From positions 1 through 64,000 of the forward strand of contig DETD01000024.1 of the NCBI GenBank assembly GCA_002362105.1: DNA of 64,000 bases, given 5' to 3'. The position numbers and the translations under genes are program-made. The notes under the pieces are model-generated. The model made no database searches. It was not told the origin of the DNA and was given only the letters and a program-made list of their open reading frames with translations. This DNA is from Bacteroidales bacterium UBA3297 (GTDB lineage: Bacteria; Bacteroidota; Bacteroidia; Bacteroidales; Paludibacteraceae). Each line of letters opens with the position of its first letter. The stretch's first letter is position 1. Shown here piece by piece: positions 45,577-53,080 of this stretch.

Positions 45577-46443
45577 TTATTTTTTCTCATTGATTTCCTT
45601 TTGAGGAACTACATTTCCATCTTCGTTAAATATATATTTGTCTCTTCCATCCGGACCAAAATACTTCACCGGATTTCCCCCACAATAGCTATACGGACCA
45701 TTCTCAGTGTACTTTTCAAACAACTCATCGATGCCGTACCAAACCGCTGTAATCGGATTGCAGTTACGTTCCCCGTGGTCGTACAACCCTGTGATGTCAT
45801 CGAGCTCTTTGCCAGAGAACTTGAACGGATTCTCGTAGGTAGTCAGGTGTTCGTCCACAATGGCCTCGCCATACGGAGTGTAGCACACAAACTGGCTAAC
45901 ATTGCCGGCCGTATCTGTCAGGTAGCTGGTGCTACCCAGGTGGTCGGTATGAAAGAAGAACCAGTCGCCCTCGTAGGTGTGGTCGCTCTCAAAGCCATAG
46001 CCGGCACCAGGGTCGCCCATCTCCTCGCTCTCGAACTGGACTGGCGGACCGGGTACGTCGCCTGGCTCGTTGAACTTCACGTCGGTCGGCCAACCGCTTG
46101 GCACGTCGTAGTTGCCCAGCGGTACGTTCGGCAGGGCCACACCCGTCTGGTAAGGGTCGGCGTTGCTGCCTTTCTGCGTTGGCACACCCGGCGGTATACG
46201 GTTCTCGCGGTAGTACTGCTTCACACCCTGTTCCATCTGCACGAGGCGTTCCTCGTAGTCTTTCTGGCCGGCCGTCAGGTGGAAGCCGTTCACGCCATAG
46301 ACGTTGTAGAAGTCACCGCTGCCCACCTTGCTGGCTATGCGCTGCGTGCCGGCATAGTAATGCTTGGTGAAGCGGTCGTTGGTGACAACCAGGTATGGCG
46401 AAACGTACAAAGTGTAGTTGTCGGCGTCGTGTGCCGGTGGCAA
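45577..46443 (-). pseudogene. RHS cassette B: long core fragment with truncated tip
   Basis: 289 codons of RHS core contain YVSPYLVVTNDRFTKHYYAG, TQRIASKVGSGDF, GVNGFHLTAGQKDYEERL, FFHTDHLGSTSYLTDTAGN, NPFKFSGKELDDITGLYDHG and ENGPYSYCGGNPVKYFGPDG. The hinge motif is GPDG instead of the DPDG of the other copies, so the Asp expected for core self-cleavage is missing. After the shared YIFNEDG the tip ends within about 12 residues (NVVPQKEINEKK), while cassette D has about 200 more. The 5' end is also lost: reading upstream of 46443 needs a frame change. The N-terminal call is a TTG with no good initiation site. Confidence 0.75.
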
Positions 46444-46513
46444 CGGCAGAGCCCTTAACGGTCTGTTTCTTGTGCAGCGGTATCACCTTTATGAGAACAA
46501 CGTATCACTAATT

Positions 46514-46939
46514 CTAATGAGAAGCATTATACAAATCAACATATAACAATATACTAAAAGTTATAGGAATTGATGTTTGTCCTTGTTTTGCTGGAGTAAA
46601 TTTCGCTTGATAAATTGCTTCAATTATGCATTTCTCAATTTCTTCAATATAGGGATTATAATCTGTTAGAGATACATTATTAACCATACCAGAACTATCT
46701 AAATCAATGGTCGCCAAGCATCTTACATATCCTTCAAATTGCTTACTGCAATTAATTGATTTATCTGATACATATAAACTCAATAATGGATCCTTCCCCC
46801 TATTTTTTTCTACAGAGAAGACTTCTTCCTCCTTCCCATTATAAGAGAATTTCGGATTTGTAAATTCTTTTTCGACGACTCTGTTAGTTATACACGAGTT
46901 TAATAGTATACTAATAATTACAATTTTTATCTGCTTCAT
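46514..46939 (-). CDS. Lipoprotein with TonB-C-like domain, in immunity position of cassette C
   Basis: This 141-residue protein has a lipoprotein signal peptide (MKQIKIVIISILLNSCITN, lipobox LNSC). The C-terminal part (EGYVRCLATIDLDSSGMVNN, SLTDYNPYIEEIEKCIIEAI, AKFTPAKQGQTSIPITFSIL) has the pattern of the TonB C-terminal domain as used in small Bacteroidetes lipoproteins. It overlaps the end of the cassette C toxin by 29 bases, the tight spacing expected for an immunity gene. A role in neutralising that tip is inferred from place only. Confidence 0.65.
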   Translation of the reverse strand: MKQIKIVIISILLNSCITNRVVEKEFTNPKFSYNGKEEEVFSVEKNRGKDPLLSLYVSDKSINCSKQFEGYVRCLATIDLDSSGMVNNVSLTDYNPYIEEIEKCIIEAIYQAKFTPAKQGQTSIPITFSILLYVDLYNASH

Positions 46940-48362
46940 CTACACTTTCCCTTATATGATTTTCTAATTCGACATTTGATGCTTCCCCGCTTCTTGCTTC
47001 TGGATAATGAAGTGCACTTTTCCCATTAAGCATGAATTTAATATGTCCAAACAATTCGTGTGCAAGAATAACTACATACGTACGATATACAGAACGAAAC
47101 TGCTTTCCCCTTCCATTTAATTGTACTGAATAAAAATTTCCTTTTGTGTATAACTGTATTTCCCTTTCATTAAAGAGCTTTTCACCTTTTTCTTCCCACT
47201 GATGGTTTTTAGGTGAATAGGAAACTCCTACATATCCAACTATTTCAGGGGTATAGTTGTTATACTCATCGCTAATAGGAACTCTAAAGTTATAGGGGAG
47301 TTTGTCTTTAGGTACTCTTTCTCCATTTTTATAATATACCTCAATATCGTCATTTAATGAGACAACTACCCTTCGAGAATCGGCAGATATATCACATAAG
47401 CTTTGGTAATTTATACCATAATTTTTTTCAAGTAATAAGCCTTTTTGTAACAAGTCATTGTCAACAAGTCCATCATCATCAATGGAAACATATTTACGCA
47501 TATGTTCTGGAATACTTTGCTTAAGAAGATCAAGTAACAAAACTTCACTAAGTTCTAATTTCCTTCAATCCGGATCAATAAACCTCACCGGATTCCCCGC
47601 ACAATATACATACGTCCCGAATTCAGGGTATTTCTCCCACAGTGGATCCACCCCATACCACAGCGTTGATATAGGATTGCGGCTTCTAGCCCCATGATCA
47701 TACAGTCCTGTGATGTCATCGAGCTCCTTGCCACTGAACTTAAACGGATTTTCGTAAGTGGTGGTGTGCTCGTCGACCAGCGATTCACCATATGGCGCAT
47801 ACCATACAAACTGGCTCACGTTGCCGGACGTGTCGGTCAGATACGATGTTGAACCGAGGTGGTCGGTATGGAAGTAGAAGAGAGCGTCCTCACGCTGGTG
47901 GTCGGACTTAAAGCCGACACCGGCCTTCGCCTCTTGTGGAGCTTCCCTTAAGAAACTGACCGGAGGACCGAACACCTGTCCCTGCTGCCTGCGTGCCACC
48001 GGCCCAGGCCAACCTGTCGGTACATCGTAATTGCCCAGCGGAACACTCGGATACGCCACGCCCGATATATACGGGTTGGCATGCTGCCCTTGCTGGTTCG
48101 GCACACCCGGAGTGACGCCCGCCTGCCTGTAATAGTCTTGTACTCCCTTTACCATTTGTACTGATCGTTCTGCATAGTCTTTTCCGCCAGCGGTCAGGTG
48201 GAAGCCGTTCACACCATACACGTTGTCGAACTTGCCACTGCCCAGCTTGCTGGCTATGCGCTGGGTGCCGGCATAGTAGTATTTGGTGAAGCGGTCGGCG
48301 TTGACCGTCATATACGGCGACACATAGAAGGTACTTGCTAGCGCCGAAGGTGCGGAAGTCAA
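46911..48362 (-). pseudogene. RHS cassette C: core fragment and metalloprotease-like tip separated by a nonsense codon
   Basis: From 48362 leftwards the core reads YVSPYMTVNADRFTKYYYAG, TQRIASKLGSGKF, YFHTDHLGSTSYLTDTSGN and GTYVYCAGNPVRFIDPD, then TGA at 47565-47567 where the hinge Gly codon (GGA) is expected. The same frame continues at once as RKLELSEVLLLDLLKQSIPE and stays open to 46911, so one G-to-T change explains the break. The tip (about 210 residues) contains ILAHELFGHIKFML, an HExxxH zinc-peptidase-like motif. Read as separate genes, 47565-48362 is a toxin-less core and 46911-47540 a start-less tip. The core is also 5'-truncated. Confidence 0.78.
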
Positions 48363-48391
48363 CAGCGTAGTGCATGAGCGCTACGCTGTTA
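48362..48391. repeat. Inverted repeat at the 5' border of cassette C
   Basis: AACAGCGTAG (48362-48371) and CTACGCTGTT (48382-48391) are perfect inverted copies with a 10-base loop. They sit exactly where RHS homology of cassette C begins. No T-tract follows, so it is not an obvious terminator. Confidence 0.6.
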
Positions 48392-48440
48392 TTACACGCA
48401 TTGAGGAGCGCTGAAAGTGCGACAGAATCGTGCATCTTGA

Positions 48441-48495
48441 TATACAGCCCTAGCTCCCTTCATCATATAGAAGTGCCTGGTTTTTATTATATTGT
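48441..48495 (-). repeat. Cassette-border repeat, copy C
   Basis: On the minus strand it reads NKNQALLYDEGS and a TAG stop (48450-48452), followed by GGCTGTATATC. It is a diverged copy of the KNQTFLYKEGN border block. It lies between the cassette D immunity gene and RHS cassette C. Confidence 0.65.
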
Positions 48496-48591
48496 ACATA
48501 ATTTTTGCGATATAATACTGTTTTCAAGAACGGATTACTGCTCTTTTATACTTTTTGTATGGTGAAGGGCACTACTAACACAATGAGGCCT

Positions 48592-49182
48592 CTAATTGTA
48601 CAGTTGCTCATCCGATTTCTTTTTTTCTTTATAAATAGACCAGCCTTTCATTACGCATGAAGAATCTGAATTTATCCTATGGACTTCTTCTGTTGCTGAA
48701 TAGTGCATTTTAATGATAGAGTCTCCCCGTTCAAAAAAATCAACCTCTATACTTTTACTTTCATGGTTCACGGATATGTCACCTATTCTATAGTCTTCTA
48801 ATAACTTGATTATTTTTATAGCGTTAGAAAAATCGCAATTGATGTCACATCCTCTTATCTTTGCCTTTAAGAAAAAAGTATCCAAAGGAATATTACCAAT
48901 ATACAATTTTTCATCTCTTATGATAATAGGTAGCAGTGTCCTTTCTCCTCCCTTACAAATAGATTGATTAAAATAAAAGACACCTCCGTGCTCATACCTT
49001 AAATTAACAGAACTAACTCCTAGAAAAATTGTGTCTATCAACCACGTTTCCCTTCCCTGTGCATAGTCATAAAACTCCCTATATCTTGGTGTGAATTCTT
49101 CTTCTGACACTTGCTGTGCAGAACTACATGCGCAAATACAGAAGACAACAAAAATCAGTATTAATTTAGTATAAACTTTCAT
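48592..49182 (-). CDS. Lipoprotein in immunity position of cassette D
   Basis: This 196-residue lipoprotein (MKVYTKLILIFVVFCICACS, lipobox ICAC) is the paralogue of 44976-45563. Start region, first 45 residues and last 50 residues are nearly the same, while the middle third is strongly different (here VNLRYEHGGVFYFNQSICKG, LYIGNIPLDTFFLKAKIRG). The DNA similarity also continues about 40 bases past the stop (GCACTACTaACaCAATGAGG, with small changes) and through the leader AAATCTTTAATTAT. It follows the D tip by 13 bases. The likely role is periplasmic immunity to the tip of cassette D, inferred from position. Confidence 0.68.
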   Translation of the reverse strand: MKVYTKLILIFVVFCICACSSAQQVSEEEFTPRYREFYDYAQGRETWLIDTIFLGVSSVNLRYEHGGVFYFNQSICKGGERTLLPIIIRDEKLYIGNIPLDTFFLKAKIRGCDINCDFSNAIKIIKLLEDYRIGDISVNHESKSIEVDFFERGDSIIKMHYSATEEVHRINSDSSCVMKGWSIYKEKKKSDEQLYN

Positions 49183-49195
49183 TATAATTAAAGAT

Positions 49196-50191
49196 TTATT
49201 TACCCCACAACTTTTTTGATATTTTTTGTCCCATGTTGAATTGCATTTCGGCGTTTGAACCAGTAAAGAAATACTTTATCCAGCTACAGCTACTATGGTC
49301 ATCGACCCACTTGTAACCACACTTTATTGAAAATTGGTCATCGGGAGAGTCAAGATATCCTCTCGTATATGTATCATTATAATAATTATTACAGTGTGCT
49401 GCTTCCACTGTAGCTTCCATGTTAAAGCCAAGGTAGTTCATCCCAGCACCCCATAAAAAATTACCAAAATTATAATTATTATGACCAACGTATCCTTCAC
49501 TATTTGAATAAGTTAAATATAATTTACTATTGTCTATTCCTCCAGTCCACTTGTCACACATTTGTTCCTTTCCCCGTTCAAAGTTAGCTGTACATACATA
49601 ATCCATTTTTCCTTCCACATCGGTCTTGGAAGCATTTGATTGTTTATATGCGTAATAAGTTGAACACAGATGAAAGTCTTGTACTCCAGAATTCCATAAT
49701 GCATTATCTATTTTTTCATCTGAAATAAATTCTAAGCCATGGAATTTATTACTTTCCACAAAAGTAGGGTCATTCACAGGGTCTGCAAATTTAAACTTTA
49801 TATTTTTCCCCTCAATATAACCATAATGTTCTCCCTCTTCTTTGTATATAACACGAGCGAAAGTCCCATCTTCATTAAAAATATACCTATCTCTTCCATC
49901 CGGGTCAAAGTACTTAACCGGATTCCCTCCACAATAGCCATAAGGCCCATTCTCAGGGTACTTCTCAAACAACTCGTCAATGCCATACCACACCGCCGTA
50001 ATCGGGTTACGGTTGCGGGCCCCGTGGTCATATAACCCCGTAATGTCGTCCAACTCTTTGCCGCTGAACTTGAACGGATTCTCGTAAGTAGTGGTATGCT
50101 CGTCGACCAATGCCTCGCCGTATGGCGCATACCATACGAACTGGCTGACATTACCGGCCGTGTCGGTCAGATACGATGTTGAACCGAGGTG
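49196..50191 (-). CDS. RHS cassette D: 5'-truncated core with intact large toxin tip
   Basis: The frame is open from HLGSTSYLTDTAGNVSQFVW (50191) through NPFKFSGKELDDITGLYDHG, WYGIDELFEKYPENGPYGYC, GGNPVKYFDPDGR, and then a tip of about 240 residues to 49196. There is no normal start codon; the first usable one is a TTG at 50110. Tip landmarks are FHGLEFISDEKIDNALWNSG, STYYAYKQSNASKTDVEGKM, GHNNYNFGNFLWGAGMNYLG and DSPDDQFSIKCGYKW. The YNFGNFLWG stretch recalls the polymorphic toxin type 44 pattern, but I am not sure. It is the best-preserved cassette: intact DPDG hinge, full tip and a linked lipoprotein gene. Confidence 0.72.
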   Translation of the reverse strand, partial: HLGSTSYLTDTAGNVSQFVWYAPYGEALVDEHTTTYENPFKFSGKELDDITGLYDHGARNRNPITAVWYGIDELFEKYPENGPYGYCGGNPVKYFDPDGRDRYIFNEDGTFARVIYKEEGEHYGYIEGKNIKFKFADPVNDPTFVESNKFHGLEFISDEKIDNALWNSGVQDFHLCSTYYAYKQSNASKTDVEGKMDYVCTANFERGKEQMCDKWTGGIDNSKLYLTYSNSEGYVGHNNYNFGNFLWGAGMNYLGFNMEATVEAAHCNNYYNDTYTRGYLDSPDDQFSIKCGYKWVDDHSSCSWIKYFFTGSNAEMQFNMGQKISKKLWGK

Positions 50192-50210
50192 TGTAGTCGC
50201 GCTTGGTAAA

Positions 50211-50272
50211 GCGGTATATGCACACCCTTAGTTCCCTTCTTTGTATAAAAAGGTTTGGTTTTTAGTGTGTTG
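50211..50272 (-). repeat. Cassette-border repeat, copy D
   Basis: On the minus strand it reads QHTKNQTFLYKEGN and TAA (50228-50230) followed by GGGTGTGCATATACCGC. It lies 20 bases upstream of the truncated start of RHS cassette D. A short in-frame ATG upstream gives only MHKTP before QHTKNQTF, so the membrane part of the small gene is missing. Confidence 0.8.
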
Positions 50273-50417
50273 CGGTGTCTTATGCATAATTGGTTCAAAA
50301 TAACTCTGTTAGGGAGTCTTTTTATTCGAGAACGATGCATAAATCCTTAATATGTTTAGTGTAGTAAAAGATAGTTACGCTGGAATAGGACATCTTTGTT
50401 GCGACGATGTTCTATTT
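50273..50417. other. Spacer between cassettes D and E
   Basis: Short AT-rich non-coding spacer after the leucine-rich-repeat lipoprotein gene; no feature seen. Confidence 0.4.
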
Positions 50418-51470
50418 TCAACGATAAATTATTCTGACGTCTGAGTCAAAAGTATTATCTAAGAATGTATTACTTATAAATATTGATCCTTTTTTTAATG
50501 TAACCTCCTTTAAAGAATCACATAAAAAGAAACTATTTTTACCTATAGTGGATTCTCTATCGGGGAAACGGACTTTATAGAGCTTTTTACAAGACCTAAA
50601 GGCATTATCTTCAATTAGCGTGGTGTTATTTGATAGATAAACAATCTCAAGGTATTTAGAACCTGCAAAAGCACCATAGCCTATTACCTTTGTCTCTTTT
50701 TGTACCTTATATTCTTTGTTCTTGAGAGAAGGAAGGTATAAAAAAAGTTTTTCAAAATTCTTTGAATATATCACCCCATCTTTCTCTTTAAGATAATTAT
50801 TAGAACTAGGAATAATAAATGCCTGTAACTGCTCTACTTCACAAATTCCTTCGACCTCCCTTAATGAATCGCCTGCGACTATAGTTTTAAGATTCGAACA
50901 AAGCCAAAAAGAATTGAGATCAAGCGACTTAAGTTTATGCGGAAGATTAAGTGATTCTAAATTTTCGCATTGTGCAAAGGCTCCTCCCTCAATTTTTTCG
51001 GTATTATCTGAGAATATAATTTCCTTTAGTGAAATACAATTAGAGAATGCGTTCTGTTGAATAATTTTTACACTATCTGAAATAATAACTTTACGAAGTT
51101 TTTTACAATTATAAAATGTGCCACTTTGAATTCTTTTTGTAGCAGCATCAATTATTACCTCTTCTACACCACAATCATTAAAAGCAATACTACTTATTTT
51201 TTCAACAGTTTTCGGTATGTATATGCGTTTTATAAAACTACATGGTGTTATTCTATGTATTTTTTTTACTTGAAATTCAGTGCCTTTGCTTATTACTGAG
51301 GGTGGTATGACACAGTTGCTTATATTGTTCTCATAAAAATAAAGAGTATCTAACTTTTTAATAACAGCATTATTATTAATAGTGTCGAAAACAAAACCCT
51401 TGAAATACAAAGATTCAGCATCACAACTTATTGTTAATAGAAGGGAAAAAAGAAATATAATTGTTTTCAT
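50418..51470 (-). CDS. BspA-like leucine-rich-repeat lipoprotein in immunity position of cassette E
   Basis: This 350-residue protein has a lipoprotein signal peptide (MKTIIFLFSLLLTISCDAES, lipobox TISC). About eight LRR_5 (BspA-type) repeats follow, for example RIYIPKTVEKISSIAFNDCG, RIQSGTFYNCKKLRKVIISD, IIQQNAFSNCISLKEIIFSD and LIEDNAFRSCKKLYKVRFPD. The gene starts one base after the stop of cassette E, exactly where the other cassettes have an immunity gene. BspA-type proteins are best known as adhesins; here the context suggests binding of the tip toxin in the periplasm or at the envelope. That role is inference. The gene is intact. Confidence 0.78.
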   Translation of the reverse strand: MKTIIFLFSLLLTISCDAESLYFKGFVFDTINNNAVIKKLDTLYFYENNISNCVIPPSVISKGTEFQVKKIHRITPCSFIKRIYIPKTVEKISSIAFNDCGVEEVIIDAATKRIQSGTFYNCKKLRKVIISDSVKIIQQNAFSNCISLKEIIFSDNTEKIEGGAFAQCENLESLNLPHKLKSLDLNSFWLCSNLKTIVAGDSLREVEGICEVEQLQAFIIPSSNNYLKEKDGVIYSKNFEKLFLYLPSLKNKEYKVQKETKVIGYGAFAGSKYLEIVYLSNNTTLIEDNAFRSCKKLYKVRFPDRESTIGKNSFFLCDSLKEVTLKKGSIFISNTFLDNTFDSDVRIIYR

Positions 51471-51471
51471 A

Positions 51472-52458
51472 TTAATACATTTCTATAGGAAGATCAGAAC
51501 GTTGCTTTACTTTCGATGGCCTAGTTGGACGATAAAATTGTATGTTATGACCTTTATAGTATCTCAAACCAGCTGCTTTTAATACAGTACCCATAACAAA
51601 GGATAGATTATTACCAATAGAGACAGATAAAGAAGCTGGACCTTGCTTGTCTTTGGTTGTCATACCAACCATTATTGTACTATTTTCACGATTGGGATAA
51701 AATAATGAAATTCTTGAAAAATGATCATCAATCTTGGTCTCAATATTTTGATACACAACCACAATATTTTGATTCTCCAAAAGCCCCATTTGACTAAAAT
51801 CCTCAGGGTGATATAGTTCATATTCGTTTTTCAAAACAATATCAGCCTCATATGGTGTATAAAATAAGTATTGACCTCCTAACATTGCTAAACCGGAACA
51901 ATTTGAATTATCGTCAGGACCTGTACTATTCAATGGATCTAGAACTAGAAATGTCTTATCATTGTCGGTTAATCCGACACCAATCCTGTATTTTTCGTCA
52001 AAAGTCACCATATCACCAACATCTACTATGCCAGTTCGATAATATGTATCAATATCATCGTCGCTAATATTGGTTTTTGCATTCAATCTTTTATTTATTT
52101 CTTCATGAACCTTTTTAGAATCAAATGAAATACTTACTCTTCCATCATCATCACATTTTACCCTTCCATCTGGGTCAAAATACTTCACCGGATTTCCCCC
52201 GCAATAGCCATAAGGTCCATTCTCAGGGTATTTCTCAAACAACTCGTCAATGCCGTACCAAACCGCCGTAATCGGATTGCGGTTGCGAGCACCGTAGTCG
52301 TACAACCCCATGATGTCATCGAGCTCTTTGCCAGAGAACTTAAACGGATTTTCGTAAGTGGTAGTATGCTCGTCGACAAGCGATTCGCCGTATGACGCAT
52401 ACCATACGAACTGACTGACGTTGCCGGCCGTGTCGGTCAAATAAGAGGTTGAGCCGAA
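51472..52458 (-). CDS. RHS cassette E: 5'-truncated core with cysteine-peptidase-like tip
   Basis: The frame is open from FGSTSYLTDTAGNVSQFVWY (52458) through NPFKFSGKELDDIMGLYDYG, WYGIDELFEKYPENGPYGYC and GGNPVKYFDPDGR. A tip of about 230 residues then runs to 51472. The first possible start is a TTG (52440); no proper start or signal exists. The tip has DDNSNCSGLAMLGGQYLFY and, about 55 residues later, DDHFSRISLFYP. This looks like the Cys and His of a papain-like or NlpC/P60-like peptidase or amidase; it is a motif-level guess. An LRR lipoprotein gene follows after 1 base. Confidence 0.7.
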   Translation of the reverse strand, partial: FGSTSYLTDTAGNVSQFVWYASYGESLVDEHTTTYENPFKFSGKELDDIMGLYDYGARNRNPITAVWYGIDELFEKYPENGPYGYCGGNPVKYFDPDGRVKCDDDGRVSISFDSKKVHEEINKRLNAKTNISDDDIDTYYRTGIVDVGDMVTFDEKYRIGVGLTDNDKTFLVLDPLNSTGPDDNSNCSGLAMLGGQYLFYTPYEADIVLKNEYELYHPEDFSQMGLLENQNIVVVYQNIETKIDDHFSRISLFYPNRENSTIMVGMTTKDKQGPASLSVSIGNNLSFVMGTVLKAAGLRYYKGHNIQFYRPTRPSKVKQRSDLPIEMY

Positions 52459-52481
52459 CTACGAAGTAGTGCTTGACAAAA

Positions 52482-52496
52482 GCGGTATATACACCC
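52482..52496 (-). repeat. Partial cassette-border repeat, copy E
   Basis: Only the GTGTATATACCGC part of the border block is kept, 24 bases upstream of RHS cassette E. The KNQTF-coding part is absent, replaced by the end of the Sel1 lipoprotein gene. Confidence 0.5.
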
Positions 52497-52502
52497 GAAA
52501 AA

Positions 52503-52985
52503 CTAATATATCGAAAGTGACGAATCTTTAAAATCTGGTGCCAGTTTAAAGTAATAACACGCACTATCCAGATTTAATTTCACATATTCTCCATCCCGGT
52601 ACATTCTTCCTAATTTGTATGCAGCATATTGATTCCCAGCTTTAGCACTCTTTTTCAAATAAATTAATGCTGTATCCAAATGTAGAGGCTTTGAAAGCAA
52701 ACCAGACATTTCATATAATTCAAACACATTTTCACCATACATTGGATCTTTTTTTTCTGTGATTATTTTAGCATATCTTATTACATCTCTATATTCTTCT
52801 TTTGAATCGTCATAATATACATTCAACTCCAATTCGTCAAATGCAGAAACATCTAAATCCTGCTCTATTTTATTTTTCAAATCACAATAATACTTATTGT
52901 GATAATAGTCATTTCGATTGCCACACGAACAAAAGATTTTACAAAAAACAGCAATCAAAATAAGTATAAAGTATTTATTTATCAT
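52503..52985 (-). CDS. Sel1-repeat lipoprotein
   Basis: This 160-residue protein has a lipoprotein signal peptide (MINKYFILILIAVFCKIFCS with CGN following). The C-terminal half has Sel1/TPR-like repeats: ALIYLKKSAKAGNQYAAYKL, GRMYRDGEYVKLNLDSACYY, FKLA. Sel1-repeat proteins often bind partner proteins. It lies in the RHS array upstream of cassette E with no toxin tip of its own, so it may be an orphan immunity gene. The gene is intact. Confidence 0.7.
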   Translation of the reverse strand: MINKYFILILIAVFCKIFCSCGNRNDYYHNKYYCDLKNKIEQDLDVSAFDELELNVYYDDSKEEYRDVIRYAKIITEKKDPMYGENVFELYEMSGLLSKPLHLDTALIYLKKSAKAGNQYAAYKLGRMYRDGEYVKLNLDSACYYFKLAPDFKDSSLSIY

Positions 52986-53080
52986 ATTCTTTCAAAATTT
53001 GTTCTATGCTTGCAAATAAAACAATTTCCTATCTGGTAACTAGGTAAATATATACCTATGATTGAATATAGAAGTAACTA

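Noticed and set aside
45601..46458. Long plus-strand open frame (285 codons) opposite RHS cassette B
   Set aside because: It is the complement of the RHS core, which has clear motifs on the minus strand; the antisense translation has none.
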